Shown: positions 59,801 through 64,000 of the stretch, piece after piece
How the letters are laid out: every line of letters begins with the position of its first letter
How positions within the stretch are numbered: position 1 is the stretch's first letter
DNA from: Pseudoips prasinana
Lineage: Eukaryota > Arthropoda > Insecta > Lepidoptera > Nolidae
Length of the DNA: 64,000 bases
NCBI GenBank assembly: GCA_951640165.1
Contig: OX621263.1
Span: 15,754,001 to 15,818,000 of the forward strand
Reading direction: 5' to 3'
Position numbers and translations under genes: made by a program
Notes under the pieces: model-generated
Seen by the model: the letters and a program-made list of their open reading frames with translations, nothing else
Told to the model about the DNA's origin: nothing
Database searches by the model: none

Positions 59801-62741
59801 TCTGTTATGAACAATGAAAATAATGTACTCTGTGATGAGCAATGAAAATAATGTACTCTGTGATGAACAATAAAAATAATGTACTCTGTGATGAACAGTG
59901 AAAATAATGTACTCTGTGATGAACAGTAAAAATAATGTACTCTGTTATGAACAAAGAAAATAATGTACTCTGTTATGAACAATAAAAATAATGTACTCTG
60001 TTATGAACAATGAAAATAATGTACTCTGTGATGAGCAATGAAAATAATGTACTCTGTGATGAACAATGAAAATAATGTACTCTGTTATGAACAATGAAAA
60101 TAATGTACTCTGTGATGAGCAATGAAAATAATGTACTCTGTGATGAACAATAAAAATAATGTACTCTGTGATGAACAATGAAAATAATGTACTCTGTGAT
60201 GAACAGTAAAAATAATGTACTCTGTTATGAACAATGAAAATAATGTACTCTGTTATGAACAATAAAAATAATGTACTCTGTGATGAACAATGAAAATAAT
60301 GTGCTCTGTTACGAACAATGAAAATAAGGAACTCTGTGATGAGCAATGAAAATAATGTACTCTGTGATGAACAATAAAAATAATGTACTCTGTGATGAAC
60401 AATGAAAATAATGTACTCTGTGATGAACAGTAAAAATAATGTACTCTGTTATGAACAATGAAAATAATGTACTCTGTTATGAACAATAAAAATAATGTAC
60501 TCTGTGATGAACAATGAAAATAATGTGCTCTGTTACGAACAATGAAAATAAGGAACTCTGTGATGATGAAAAAGGTAACAAAAACGTTTGCCATAGTAAT
60601 CGCAGCGCGCACGCGCTGTCGCTACCCGAACATTGCGGCCTGCCAGTACACTAACATTGTATTGGTAGGTGCTACTACATACAGTATCTATACATATAAT
60701 AAAACCGTAGGAAAGCCAAAACTGTACATTGAATATTTTTTAAAAAGGATACTAGGGGCGTGATCTACAATCGATATCGAAGCCAAAAATATAGTTTTTA
60801 GAATTTTTGTCTGTGTGTCTGTATGTATGTCCGGGCTAAACTCAAAAAGTACTGCATGGATTTACTTCAAATTTTGCATGAATATTACTAAGAGGTCGGG
60901 TCAACATATAGGCTACATATTATTACGCAAAACCCAAGGGGGAGGAGCTGTGATAATTTATAAAATTTAACGCGGGTAAAACCGCGGGGCACAGCTATCT
61001 ACTATATAAAAATAAGTCGGGTTTTCCTTCCTGACGCTATTACTCCAGAACGCACGAACCGATTTCCACGGTTTTGCATTCGTTGGAAAGGTCTCGGGAT
61101 CCGTGAGGTTTATAGCAAGTAAAATTAAAAAAAATAACGCGGGTAACACCGCGGGGCACAGCTAGTAATTAATAAAACTTAGCTACTGTACGTCGCTAAC
61201 GATGAGTATCGCAACACTCACAGGCGAAGTTGATGAGCAAGCTGCCGCCCTGCGGGCCGGCGCCGAACATGCTGGGCGGCGCGGCCAGCATGGCGCTCAG
61301 GTTGCTCAGCAGCGTCTTCACCAGCAGCGGCGCGTGCATGCCGTAGCGACCTTGGAACAAGGTCCTGAAACAAATAACAATAATAATATCTCGGGATAAT
61401 GTCACACAGATCATCGTAGCCCCAACCTAAGCAAAGCTTGTACTATGGGTACCAGGCGACGATATACATACTTATATAGATAGATAAATACTTATATACA
61501 CAGAAAACATCCATGACTCAGAAACAAATATTCGTGCTCATCACACAAATATTTGCACTTACCGGGATTCGAACCCAGAACCACCAGCTTCGTAGGCAGG
61601 ATCACTACCAACTAGGCTACGGTGACCGTCTTACCAATAATGTCCTCCTAGACAAATCCCAGCCACGGCGGCCAGTCGCAATGGAGACTAGCCAACGGCA
61701 ACCAGCGGCTTCCCGCTTTGCCAACCAGTCTACCAAGCGTGGTGGTTATGGCATATCCCTCCAAGATGATTCTTGGGGAAGGCTTTTGTCCAGCAGTGGA
61801 CTTGTTTTAGGTATTATGATGAAATAACGGACGGATGCTGACGGGCCTGTTGGCGTGGTTGGCAAATGCCTGCTTTTCACGCCGGGGGTCGTGGGTTCGA
61901 TTCCCACCCAGGACATATATTTGTGTGCATGAACATGTCTGTATGTCCTGAGTCTGGGTGTAATCCTAACTAATATTATAAATGTGAAAGTAACTCTGTC
62001 TGTCTGTCTGTTACTCTTTCACGCCAAAACTACTGAACGGATTTGAATGAAATTTGGTATACAGATGGTCTAGACCCTGAGAAAGAACATAGGCTAATTT
62101 TTATAGTTAGGATAACACATAGGCCATATTTTATAAAGTTTAACGCGGGTAAAACCGCGGGGCACAGCTAGTTATCTATGTAAGTATGTATTTACAAGAG
62201 AAAAGTAGTATATCAGTTATCTGGTTTCCATGGTACAAGCTCTGCTTAATTTGAGATCAGATGGCCGCGTGAAAATAATGTCCCAGGATGTTATTATTGT
62301 TATTAAATTACCTTGTTAGAATTTTTTATTTGAGTTTGAATTGTCTAACAGAAATGCAATAATAACTTCTACAGGTGAAACAATTTTAGCAATATATAAA
62401 TATACAGAATAATTAATAATTGTTATTGACTTTTCTCACGAACTTTAACTCAAAGGTAAAACAATTTTATTGTATTAGTAGTATATGTAATATATCAGTT
62501 ATCTGGTTTCCATAGTACAAGCTCTGCTTAGTTTGGGATCAGATGGCCGTGTATTATTAATGTTCCAGGATATTATTTATTTATTATTTCTAAATAAATA
62601 AAAAGCTAAAACATATCATACCTATATATTAACGAAGTGTCCACCAATCTCGTCTGTCCGTGTACGCCGGCGAACATGTAGACTGACATTAACACCAATA
62701 TTGTGTTTATGCATTCCAGGTGGAGGTAATATGTGTTGTCT
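37375..62741 (-). CDS. DYM: Dymeclin (DYM) homologue, C-terminal 12 exons
   Basis: Dymeclin is a Golgi-associated peripheral membrane protein needed for Golgi organisation and trafficking; human loss causes Dyggve-Melchior-Clausen dysplasia. Exons, in transcript order: 62741-62622, 61364-61222, 59437-59225, 58580-58504, 50981-50859, 49593-49468, 48671-48509, 47454-47356, 45834-45776, 44285-44115, 43033-42908, 37527-37375. All are bounded by AG and GT, reading phase is continuous across all junctions, and the total is 1,573 coding bases (~523 residues plus stop). Conserved blocks include [53 protein letters not shown] and [12 protein letters not shown]. The human protein is 669 residues, so the N-terminal ~150 lie off the right edge. 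Introns of 0.6-7.5 kb are full of transposons. Identification is from memory of the family; confidence is high because the order and content of every block agree. Confidence 0.94.
37540..37910 (-). mobile_element. LINE 3' UTR fragment
   Basis: Matches the minus-strand LINE 3' UTR at about 55020-55380 (GACGGTCCGG, CGGGATTTGGTCC) but lacks the terminal ~300 bases, so it is a partial or related-family copy. It begins 13 bases upstream of the DYM terminal-exon acceptor. Confidence 0.7.
38591..38868 (-). mobile_element. Non-autonomous Helitron, another family
   Basis: The minus strand ends CGTACCGGGCCGCTAGT and starts near TCTATATATATAAAAATC. Confidence 0.6.
38870..39104 (-). mobile_element. LINE pol C-terminal fragment
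   Basis: Minus-strand translation contains [20 protein letters not shown] followed by [19 protein letters not shown], the conserved LINE tail (the S-F-x-x-x-x-x-x-W-N-x-L-P motif). Truncated on both sides. Confidence 0.65.
39105..39345 (+). mobile_element. tRNA-derived SINE, family B
   Basis: Head CACCGTAGCCTAGTTGGTAG ... GGTTCGAATCCCGG with A- and B-boxes, then the family body and tail GACATTGTCCCTAGATAT. Confidence 0.88.
39437..41516 (+). mobile_element. Dong-like (R4 clade) LINE, 5'-truncated, in TAA repeats
   Basis: Flanked by TAA microsatellite on both sides (39422-39434 and 41520-41535), the known target of Dong elements. 5'-truncated within RT, with no N-terminal domain. The 3' end follows GGATACAA. 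Confidence 0.85.
39445..41437 (+). pseudogene. Dong-like RT and restriction-like endonuclease, frameshifted
   Basis: Target-primed reverse transcriptase of R2/R4 type. 39445-40203 encodes RT motifs [35 protein letters not shown] and the catalytic YMDD. A lesion at about 40200 (stop after KQTRTIN) moves the rest to another frame, 40204-41437. That part carries a CxxC..H...C zinc motif ([18 protein letters not shown]) and a C-terminal restriction-like endonuclease with RPDITV...FLIDIAIP, which identifies the R2/R4 type rather than APE-type LINEs. About 40 codons at the junction appear to be missing. The 5' third of the protein is absent. Non-functional. Confidence 0.85.
41526..42830 (-). mobile_element. 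5'-truncated LINE with one in-frame stop
   Basis: The minus-strand frame runs from ~42812 to 41863 with [12 protein letters not shown], the catalytic ADDTAL box, [10 protein letters not shown] and [13 protein letters not shown] at 42282-42280 breaks it, and the same frame continues [12 protein letters not shown]...YNKINKSVP to 41863. Domains N-terminal to the RT palm are lost. The 3' UTR contains a (TG)n tract and ends in AAATAAATAAAA. Jockey/CR1-like group by motif; the exact clade is uncertain. Confidence 0.8.
41767..41825 (+). repeat. (TG)n microsatellite
   Basis: About 60 bases of near-perfect TG dinucleotides inside the LINE 3' UTR. Confidence 0.95.
42908..43033 (-). CDS. DYM: DYM exon k
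   Basis: 126 bases, 42 codons, phase 0. Acceptor TTTGTTTCCAG, donor TTGAAG|GTTTGT. Encodes [13 protein letters not shown], a Gly-rich turn, [21 protein letters not shown] minus-strand LINE lies ~95 bases past the donor. Confidence 0.95.
43062..43373 (+). mobile_element. Non-autonomous Helitron (TCTATACATATAAT family)
   Basis: Starts TCTATACATATAATAAAATC and ends GCGGGGCACAACTAG|T. It begins 29 bases upstream (transcript sense) of the DYM exon k acceptor. Confidence 0.85.
43405..43480 (-). mobile_element. SINE family A, tail fragment
   Basis: Tail (CCTGGGATATTATTCACACA ... CAGATGACTGATATAC) only. Confidence 0.75.
44115..44285 (-). CDS. DYM: DYM exon j
   Basis: 171 bases, 57 codons, phase 0. 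Acceptor TTTTTTCCAG|ATG, donor GACATG|GTAATG. Encodes [20 protein letters not shown] through [18 protein letters not shown], a HHHH run and AQNIDM. GC-rich. Confidence 0.97.
44350..44655 (-). mobile_element. tRNA-derived SINE, family C
   Basis: The minus strand begins GTGCCTCGTTGGTCTAGCGG with a B-box-like GGTTCAAATCCCGGGTCGG, then a body with AGCATCAGCCCGAAGTCTGG. It ends ~65 bases upstream of the DYM exon j acceptor. Confidence 0.85.
44728..45077. mobile_element. TIR element (~350 bp)
   Basis: Inverted ends TGTAAAACACCAACAACCTCG and CGAAGTTGTTGGTGTTTCA. A related end occurs inverted at 46920-47115. No ORF. Confidence 0.55.
45078..45275 (+). mobile_element. 5S rRNA-like SINE (family D), 5'-truncated
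   Basis: Begins at GATAGGTGACCGTCAGAATA and continues through CTGAGCGTCTCTGTGCTTCG to the tail CCATACGATAAAGAAG. Confidence 0.7.
45355..45690 (+). mobile_element. tRNA-derived SINE, family C
   Basis: TCGTTGGTCTACCGGTAGC head, GATTCAAATCCCGGGTTG B-box-like element and CAGCCCGAAGTCTAGGTG body. Inverted relative to the copy at 44350. Confidence 0.8.
45776..45834 (-). CDS. DYM: DYM exon i (59-base microexon-like)
   Basis: 59 bases; acceptor TTGTTTTAG|GTGG, donor GAAATT|GTAAGT. Encodes [19 protein letters not shown]. It is the only segment that restores phase between exons h and j, and it matches an acidic linker in the family. A LINE fragment begins only ~20 bases upstream of the acceptor. Confidence 0.85.
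45854..46915 (+). mobile_element. 5'-truncated LINE with internal deletion
   Basis: 45854-46288 encodes [39 protein letters not shown] and MFADDLKLA. Coding then jumps to [20 protein letters not shown], with ~40 residues missing. After a stop the tail continues ([20 protein letters not shown]) with further frameshifts. It ends in an AAATAAATAAA tail. Jockey/CR1-like. It begins ~20 bases from the DYM exon i acceptor. Confidence 0.82.
46920..47115 (-). repeat. Partial copy of the 44728-45077 TIR element
   Basis: The reverse complement contains TGTAAAACACCAACAACCTCG and ACAACTTTTGTTCTACGAGT, shared with 44740-44830. Confidence 0.55.
47356..47454 (-). CDS. DYM: DYM exon h
   Basis: 99 bases; acceptor CAATTTTCAG|GTGAG, donor TTGAAG|GTAAAG. 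Encodes [33 protein letters not shown]. The exon itself begins GTGAGT, which mimics a donor. Confidence 0.94.
47711..48024 (-). mobile_element. Non-autonomous Helitron (TCTATACATATAAT family)
   Basis: On the minus strand it begins TCTATACATACAATAAAATC and ends GCGGGGCACAGCTAG|T. Confidence 0.85.
48150..48490 (+). repeat. Diverged tandem duplication in DYM intron g-h
   Basis: The segments 48150-48290 and 48344-48490 align throughout (TCTGGTAGATA...ATCCGGCTCAAAGG..CCAAAAATAATTA) with many substitutions. The second copy ends at the splice donor of exon g. Confidence 0.7.
48509..48671 (-). CDS. DYM: DYM exon g
   Basis: 163 bases; acceptor TAATGAACAG, donor GAGCT|GTGAGT. Encodes [20 protein letters not shown] and [19 protein letters not shown], the best conserved block. 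The same TTTGAGCCGG motif follows the donor. Confidence 0.97.
49038..49268 (+). mobile_element. 5S rRNA-like SINE (family D)
   Basis: GCTCATAGCTAGATGCTCTC, a 5S-like core with AGATGGGTGACC, CTTCGGAGGGCACGTTAAGC, and tail CCATACGATAAGTAAT. Confidence 0.8.
49468..49593 (-). CDS. DYM: DYM exon f
   Basis: 126 bases, 42 codons, phase 0. Acceptor TTGTTCACAG, donor TTAATT|GTAAGT. Encodes [20 protein letters not shown] and [16 protein letters not shown]. An 18-base motif TCTTTGAGCCGG lies within 30 bases of the donor. Confidence 0.95.
49878..50092 (+). mobile_element. 5S rRNA-like SINE (family D)
   Basis: CACCGGGTTTGTAAGTGATCG ... AGATGGGTGACC ... CTGAGCGTCTCCGTGCTTCG, tail CCATACGATAAAGAAAG. It has lost part of the 5S-like core. 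Confidence 0.75.
50590..50810 (-). repeat. Dispersed repeat fragment, inverted relative to 6500 and 61690
   Basis: Contains GGGGGATATGCCGCCACCT and CCCCCACGGGATGAGGGG, shared with the other copies. Adjacent to DYM exon e. Confidence 0.5.
50859..50981 (-). CDS. DYM: DYM exon e
   Basis: 123 bases, 41 codons in phase 0. Acceptor TTTATTCCCAG, donor CAATTG|GTAAGT. Encodes [20 protein letters not shown] through [10 protein letters not shown]. Confidence 0.95.
51027..51107 (-). mobile_element. SINE family A, tail fragment
   Basis: CCTGGGGCATTATTCACACA...CTACTATGGATACCAGATAAC, tail only. Confidence 0.75.
51108..51554. other. AT-rich stretch with a weak internal duplication
   Basis: Two related pieces (~51150 and ~51340: TTAGG(A/T)G(G/A)ATTTTTAG(G/A)ATATATAG) about 190 bases apart. 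No gene. Confidence 0.4.
51844..53946 (+). pseudogene. LINE reverse transcriptase, 5'-truncated, in-frame stop
   Basis: 633 codons to TAA at 53743-53745, then the same frame continues 66 codons ([20 protein letters not shown] ... DLVAI) to 53946. This is the normal LINE C-terminus, so the TAA is a nonsense mutation. RT motifs are [17 protein letters not shown] (~249), [23 protein letters not shown] (~319), [10 protein letters not shown] (377-386) and the catalytic FADD at 409-412. The endonuclease that should precede is absent, and the ATG used here comes from the host repeat unit. Identical lesions are in the minus-strand arm. Not functional. Confidence 0.9.
51846..54640 (+). mobile_element. 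5'-truncated Jockey/CR1-like LINE, plus-strand arm
   Basis: Joined at its 5' side to the unit end TTTTTACAATG. RT and C-terminal coding run to 53946, then a ~690-base 3' UTR ends in TTTTTATTTATTTTATTT. The 3' UTR contains two related ~60-base blocks (GTTTCGCCGGACCGTCTCAAC and GTTTCGCTGGGTCTTCTCAG). Solo 3' ends of the family lie at 9066 and 12690. Confidence 0.9.
54730..57518 (-). mobile_element. 5'-truncated Jockey/CR1-like LINE, minus-strand arm
   Basis: Mirror image of 51846-54640 with the same truncation point, the same 3' tail and the same flanking units. The only difference in the encoded protein is around residue 37, where GATGGTATTACTAGA in the plus arm is replaced by a shorter sequence. 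Confidence 0.9.
55424..57520 (-). pseudogene. LINE reverse transcriptase, mirror copy
   Basis: 631 codons to the same in-frame TAA (55627-55625), with the same downstream tail to about 55424. It carries the same RT motifs ([14 protein letters not shown]) as the plus-strand copy. Shared truncation and nonsense mutation show that the two are one insertion that was duplicated in inverted orientation, or converted, not two independent insertions. Confidence 0.9.
57728..57832. mobile_element. 105-bp hairpin MITE
   Basis: Nearly perfect inverted arms (AATATATTCTAATAATGGGC ... GCCCATTATTAGAATATATT) around a short loop. It abuts the outer end of the LINE palindrome repeat. Confidence 0.75.
58186..58425 (+). 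mobile_element. 5S rRNA-like SINE (family D), best copy
   Basis: The core 58211-58280 (CCGGTCCGTAAGCGATCGGC, AAGGTTAAGCAACTAGGCTC, CATAGATGGGTGACC) resembles 5S rRNA, including the internal promoter C-box. The body CTTCGGAGGGCACGTGAAGC follows and the tail is GATAAGTAAGTAAG. It ends ~80 bases from DYM exon d. Confidence 0.82.
58504..58580 (-). CDS. DYM: DYM exon d
   Basis: 77 bases; acceptor TTTGTTGCAG, donor GCAGCT|GTAAGT. Encodes a polar, Pro-rich loop ([15 protein letters not shown]) ending TPPRIDMAA. It joins exon e to give RIDMAALHKALC, matching the family. The intron after it (7.5 kb) holds the LINE palindrome. Confidence 0.88.
58730..58960 (-). mobile_element. Non-autonomous Helitron with duplicated 5' half
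   Basis: The minus strand ends CTGCGGGGCAGAGCTAG|T. The 5' part (GAAAGTTTGTGAGTGTGTATG... with ACTAATATTATAAAG) occurs twice in tandem, at about 58800-58875 and 58880-58960. Confidence 0.75.
58975..59045 (-). mobile_element. SINE family A head fragment
   Basis: Contains CATGCACACAAATATCTGTC and the B-box-like GGGAATCGAACCCACG. Truncated. Confidence 0.7.
59225..59437 (-). CDS. DYM: DYM exon c
   Basis: 213 bases; acceptor CCTTCTAG|CTGG, donor TCAG|GTATTT. Encodes GLWNMITFN, then [20 protein letters not shown] and [17 protein letters not shown] at 59379-59383 looks like an alternative acceptor, but the reading phase from exon b requires the upstream one. Confidence 0.92.
59610..60565 (+). repeat. 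28-bp minisatellite with higher-order structure
   Basis: About 34 tandem copies of GATGAACAATGAAAATAATG TACTCTGT with few variants. From 60114 to 60561 the pattern of variants repeats with a 224-bp period (8 units, two copies). All minus-strand frames stay open because the unit lacks stops, which creates long fake ORFs. It lies in the DYM b-c intron. Confidence 0.95.
60687..60997 (+). mobile_element. Non-autonomous Helitron (TCTATACATATAAT family)
   Basis: Starts TCTATACATATAATAAAACC; the 3' end GCGGGGCACAGCTA is directly joined to the next Helitron. Confidence 0.85.
60998..61165 (+). mobile_element. Non-autonomous Helitron inserted at another Helitron's 3' end
   Basis: Starts TCTACTATATAAAAATAAGT and ends GCGGGGCACAGCTAG|T. 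Its 3' end lies 57 bases from the DYM exon b donor. Confidence 0.8.
61222..61364 (-). CDS. DYM: DYM exon b
   Basis: 143 bases, strikingly GC-rich against its surroundings. Acceptor TTTGTTTCAG, donor GCCT|GTGAGT. Encodes [17 protein letters not shown] and a Gly/Pro-rich loop ending [10 protein letters not shown] Helitron ends 57 bases downstream of the donor. Confidence 0.92.
61390..61627 (-). mobile_element. tRNA-derived SINE, family B
   Basis: The reverse copy has tail ATAATGTCACACAGATCATC first and head GGGATTCGAACCCAGAACC last. Confidence 0.87.
61690..61830 (+). repeat. Dispersed repeat fragment
   Basis: CAACCAGCGGCTTCCCGC...GGCTTTTGTCCAGCAGTGGAC...TATTATGATGAAATAA; relatives at 6500 and 50590. 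Confidence 0.5.
61845..62296 (+). mobile_element. tRNA-derived SINE, family A, split by a Helitron
   Basis: SINE halves at 61845-61963 and 62172-62296 join precisely if 61964-62171 is removed. Head TGTTGGCGTGGTTGGCAAATG; B-box-like GGTTCGATTCCC. Confidence 0.87.
61964..62171 (+). mobile_element. Non-autonomous Helitron inside a SINE
   Basis: Starts TCCTAACTAATATTATAAA and ends GCGGGTAAAACCGCGGGGCA CAGCTAG. It sits between A (61963) and T (62172), the canonical AT target. Confidence 0.92.
62482..62575 (+). mobile_element. SINE family A, tail fragment
   Basis: GTAATATATCAGTTATCTGG...GATCAGATGGCCGTGTATT...TGTTCCAGGATATTATT. It ends ~45 bases from DYM exon a. Confidence 0.75.
62622..62741 (-). 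CDS. DYM: DYM exon a (first in window)
   Basis: 120 bases; acceptor CTTGTTTCAG, donor AG|GTATGA. Translates to [20 protein letters not shown] and following residues, the family's hydrophobic helical region. Enters with two bases of a codon already used and leaves with two (AG), completed by G of the next exon. Confidence 0.88.
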   Translation of the reverse strand, partial: RQHILPPPGMHKHNIGVNVSLHVRRRTRTDEIGGHFVNI

Positions 62742-62775
62742 CTGAAACAAGATAGTAGCAATATTACAATAATGT

Positions 62776-63367
62776 CCTCTTAGCCGAATTTCGGCCACGG
62801 CGGCCAGTCTCAATTGAGATTAGCCATCTGCGCGGGACCTATTACAGTGCCCAAGTATGTGCGCAAACACAGGAGCACTTTCTATTCCATCACTCTCATG
62901 ATCCGATGAAACGCCTAGCAACACGACCGGAATGAGGTCAGGGGCTCTACCGGCTAAGTCGCCGAACATCGATTTCTTAAATGGCGTTCAAATAAATAAA
63001 GGTAAATAATTACTTAATCAATCGTTAAATCGGCTTCAACGTTGACAATCCATTCCGGACCATTTATAACGTCACATGTGCTCATGGAAGCCGATTTAAC
63101 GATTGATTAAGTCATTTTTATCCTTTATTTATTTGAACGCCATTCACGAAAACGATGTTCGGCGACTTAGCCGGTAGAGCCCCAGGTACAGGACCGACTG
63201 TTTTACGTGGGTATAATACCGCCAACTCCCAGACTTCAGGCTGATGCTGAGAAATTTTCTTTTTACAGAAAAGGCCTAAAATCACTTTTTGGGCCAACCC
63301 TGGATTTGAACCCAGGACCTCGTTCTCTGCGCGTGCACACGCTACCGCTAGACCAACGAGGCAGGTC
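62776..63367 (-). mobile_element. tRNA-derived SINE, family C, split by a MITE
   Basis: The tail half 62776-62940 and head half 63184-63367 (CCTCGTTGGTCTAGCGGTAG on the minus strand) become one normal family-C SINE if the MITE at 62941-63183 is removed. Confidence 0.8.
62941..63183. mobile_element. Palindromic MITE (~243 bp)
   Basis: Same family as 7316-7546: ends GGGGCTCTACCGGCTAAGTC, ~60-bp inverted arms. The central part is inverted relative to the first copy. Confidence 0.85.
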
Positions 63368-63482
63368 TGCAAGGCATTCTGCTTTGTCCAGGACTGGACA
63401 TCTTTTGGTTCACACAACAACAGTAATGAATCAAACTTGACTGTTTGATCTTTTTAAGAATAACTTAAAAGTTGATCAGATC

Positions 63483-63735
63483 GGTCACCGTAGCCTAGTT
63501 GGTAGTGCTCCTGCCTACGAAGCTGGTGGTCCTGGGTTCGAATCCCGGTAAGAGCAAATATTTGTGTGATGAGCACGAATATTTGTTTCTGAGTAATGGA
63601 TGTTTTCTATGTATTTAAGTATTTATCTATCTATATAAGTATGTATATCGTCGCCTGGTACCCATAGTACAAGCTTTGCTTAGTTTGGGGCTAGGATGAT
63701 CTGTGTGACATTGTCCCCAGATATTATTATTATTA
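63483..63735 (+). mobile_element. tRNA-derived SINE, family B (full length)
   Basis: Head CACCGTAGCCTAGTTGGTAG, B-box GGTTCGAATCCCGG, and complete tail ending CATTGTCCCCAGATATTATT. Confidence 0.9.
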
Positions 63736-64000
63736 TTATCAGATCTCTGCTGTGTGGTGACGGCGCGCGAATATCAGACAGAATATCATCACCCCATCAT
63801 CCCGTGGGGAGCGTAGAAGTCTCTTTGAGTATTTATTTATTTATTTCAATTAACACATAGTTTAGTATTTATGTACACAATCAGTGGCTTAAAGCCCAAG
63901 TTAGGTTTGTCTAACCACTGGGTTCTAAAAAAACTAATACTACTAACTAATAACTAATACTAGTCGTAGCAAAATGAATGGAGCCACAATAAATGCAGTT
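63736..64000. other. No supported gene
   Basis: Contains a short CATCCCGTGGGGAGCGTAGAAG repeat piece and a (TATT)n patch. No upstream DYM exon was recognised. Confidence 0.5.

Noticed and set aside
59610..60565. CRISPR-like array
   Set aside because: Repeats are directly contiguous with no unique spacers, and the genome is animal; it is a minisatellite.
59531..60612. Several long overlapping minus-strand ORFs (up to 141 codons) of repeated [16 protein letters not shown] peptides
   Set aside because: They are the translation of the 28-bp minisatellite, whose unit contains no stop in those frames. Three frames are equally open and there is no start context or conservation.
63370..63420. Upstream DYM exon (WTKQNAL-like minus-strand peptide)
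   Set aside because: It weakly resembles an N-terminal dymeclin phrase, but the frame runs straight into a SINE head and there are no suitable splice sites.

Overview
The window is nuclear DNA from a moth or butterfly (Lepidoptera). The evidence is an AT-rich background, one intron-rich animal gene, and an unusually dense set of repeats typical of lepidopteran genomes: non-autonomous Helitrons ending in a hairpin plus CTAGT, tRNA-derived SINEs, a mariner, a Dong-like LINE sitting in TAA repeats, and RTE/Jockey/CR1-like LINE fragments. Most long open frames belong to transposons or their remains.

The only host gene I can support is hidden among the repeats: twelve short exons on the minus strand, from 62741 down to 37375, encoding the C-terminal ~523 residues of a dymeclin (DYM) homologue, a Golgi-associated membrane-trafficking protein. 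All junctions have AG/GT sites and reading phase is kept through all twelve exons to the stop. The first ~150 residues should lie beyond the right edge. Its introns hold a Dong-like LINE, two other LINE remnants, a 28-bp minisatellite, several SINEs and Helitrons, and a 6-kb palindrome made of two inverted copies of one truncated LINE.

Layout. 1-997: inverted-repeat foldback element. 1229-2516: mariner with an intact transposase frame. 2517-16088: SINEs, Helitrons, LINE 3' ends and MITEs, with no host gene recognised. 16098-25143: a 9-kb element with ~1.1-1.2-kb inverted terminal repeats and a 9-bp target duplication; its loop contains a DIRS-type tyrosine-recombinase retrotransposon (17943-23056) with inverted termini, an internal complementary region, an intact gag frame and broken RT-RNase H and recombinase frames. 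25577-32412: a Ty3/Gypsy element on the minus strand with apparently identical 314-bp LTRs and a 4-bp target duplication, but with an altered RT catalytic motif and a frameshifted pol end. 32413-37374: MITEs, Helitron, SINE and LINE fragments, and probably the DYM 3' UTR. 37375-62741: the DYM gene. 62742-64000: SINEs and a palindromic MITE.

The most unusual structures are the LINE palindrome with 12-bp self-complementary ATGCGCGCGCAT motifs at its orientation switches, the 9-kb foldback element with palindromic repeats about 167 bp apart in both arms, the nearly textbook DIRS architecture, and a SINE family whose head resembles 5S rRNA. Family assignments come from reading motifs and from memory of the families; no searches were run.
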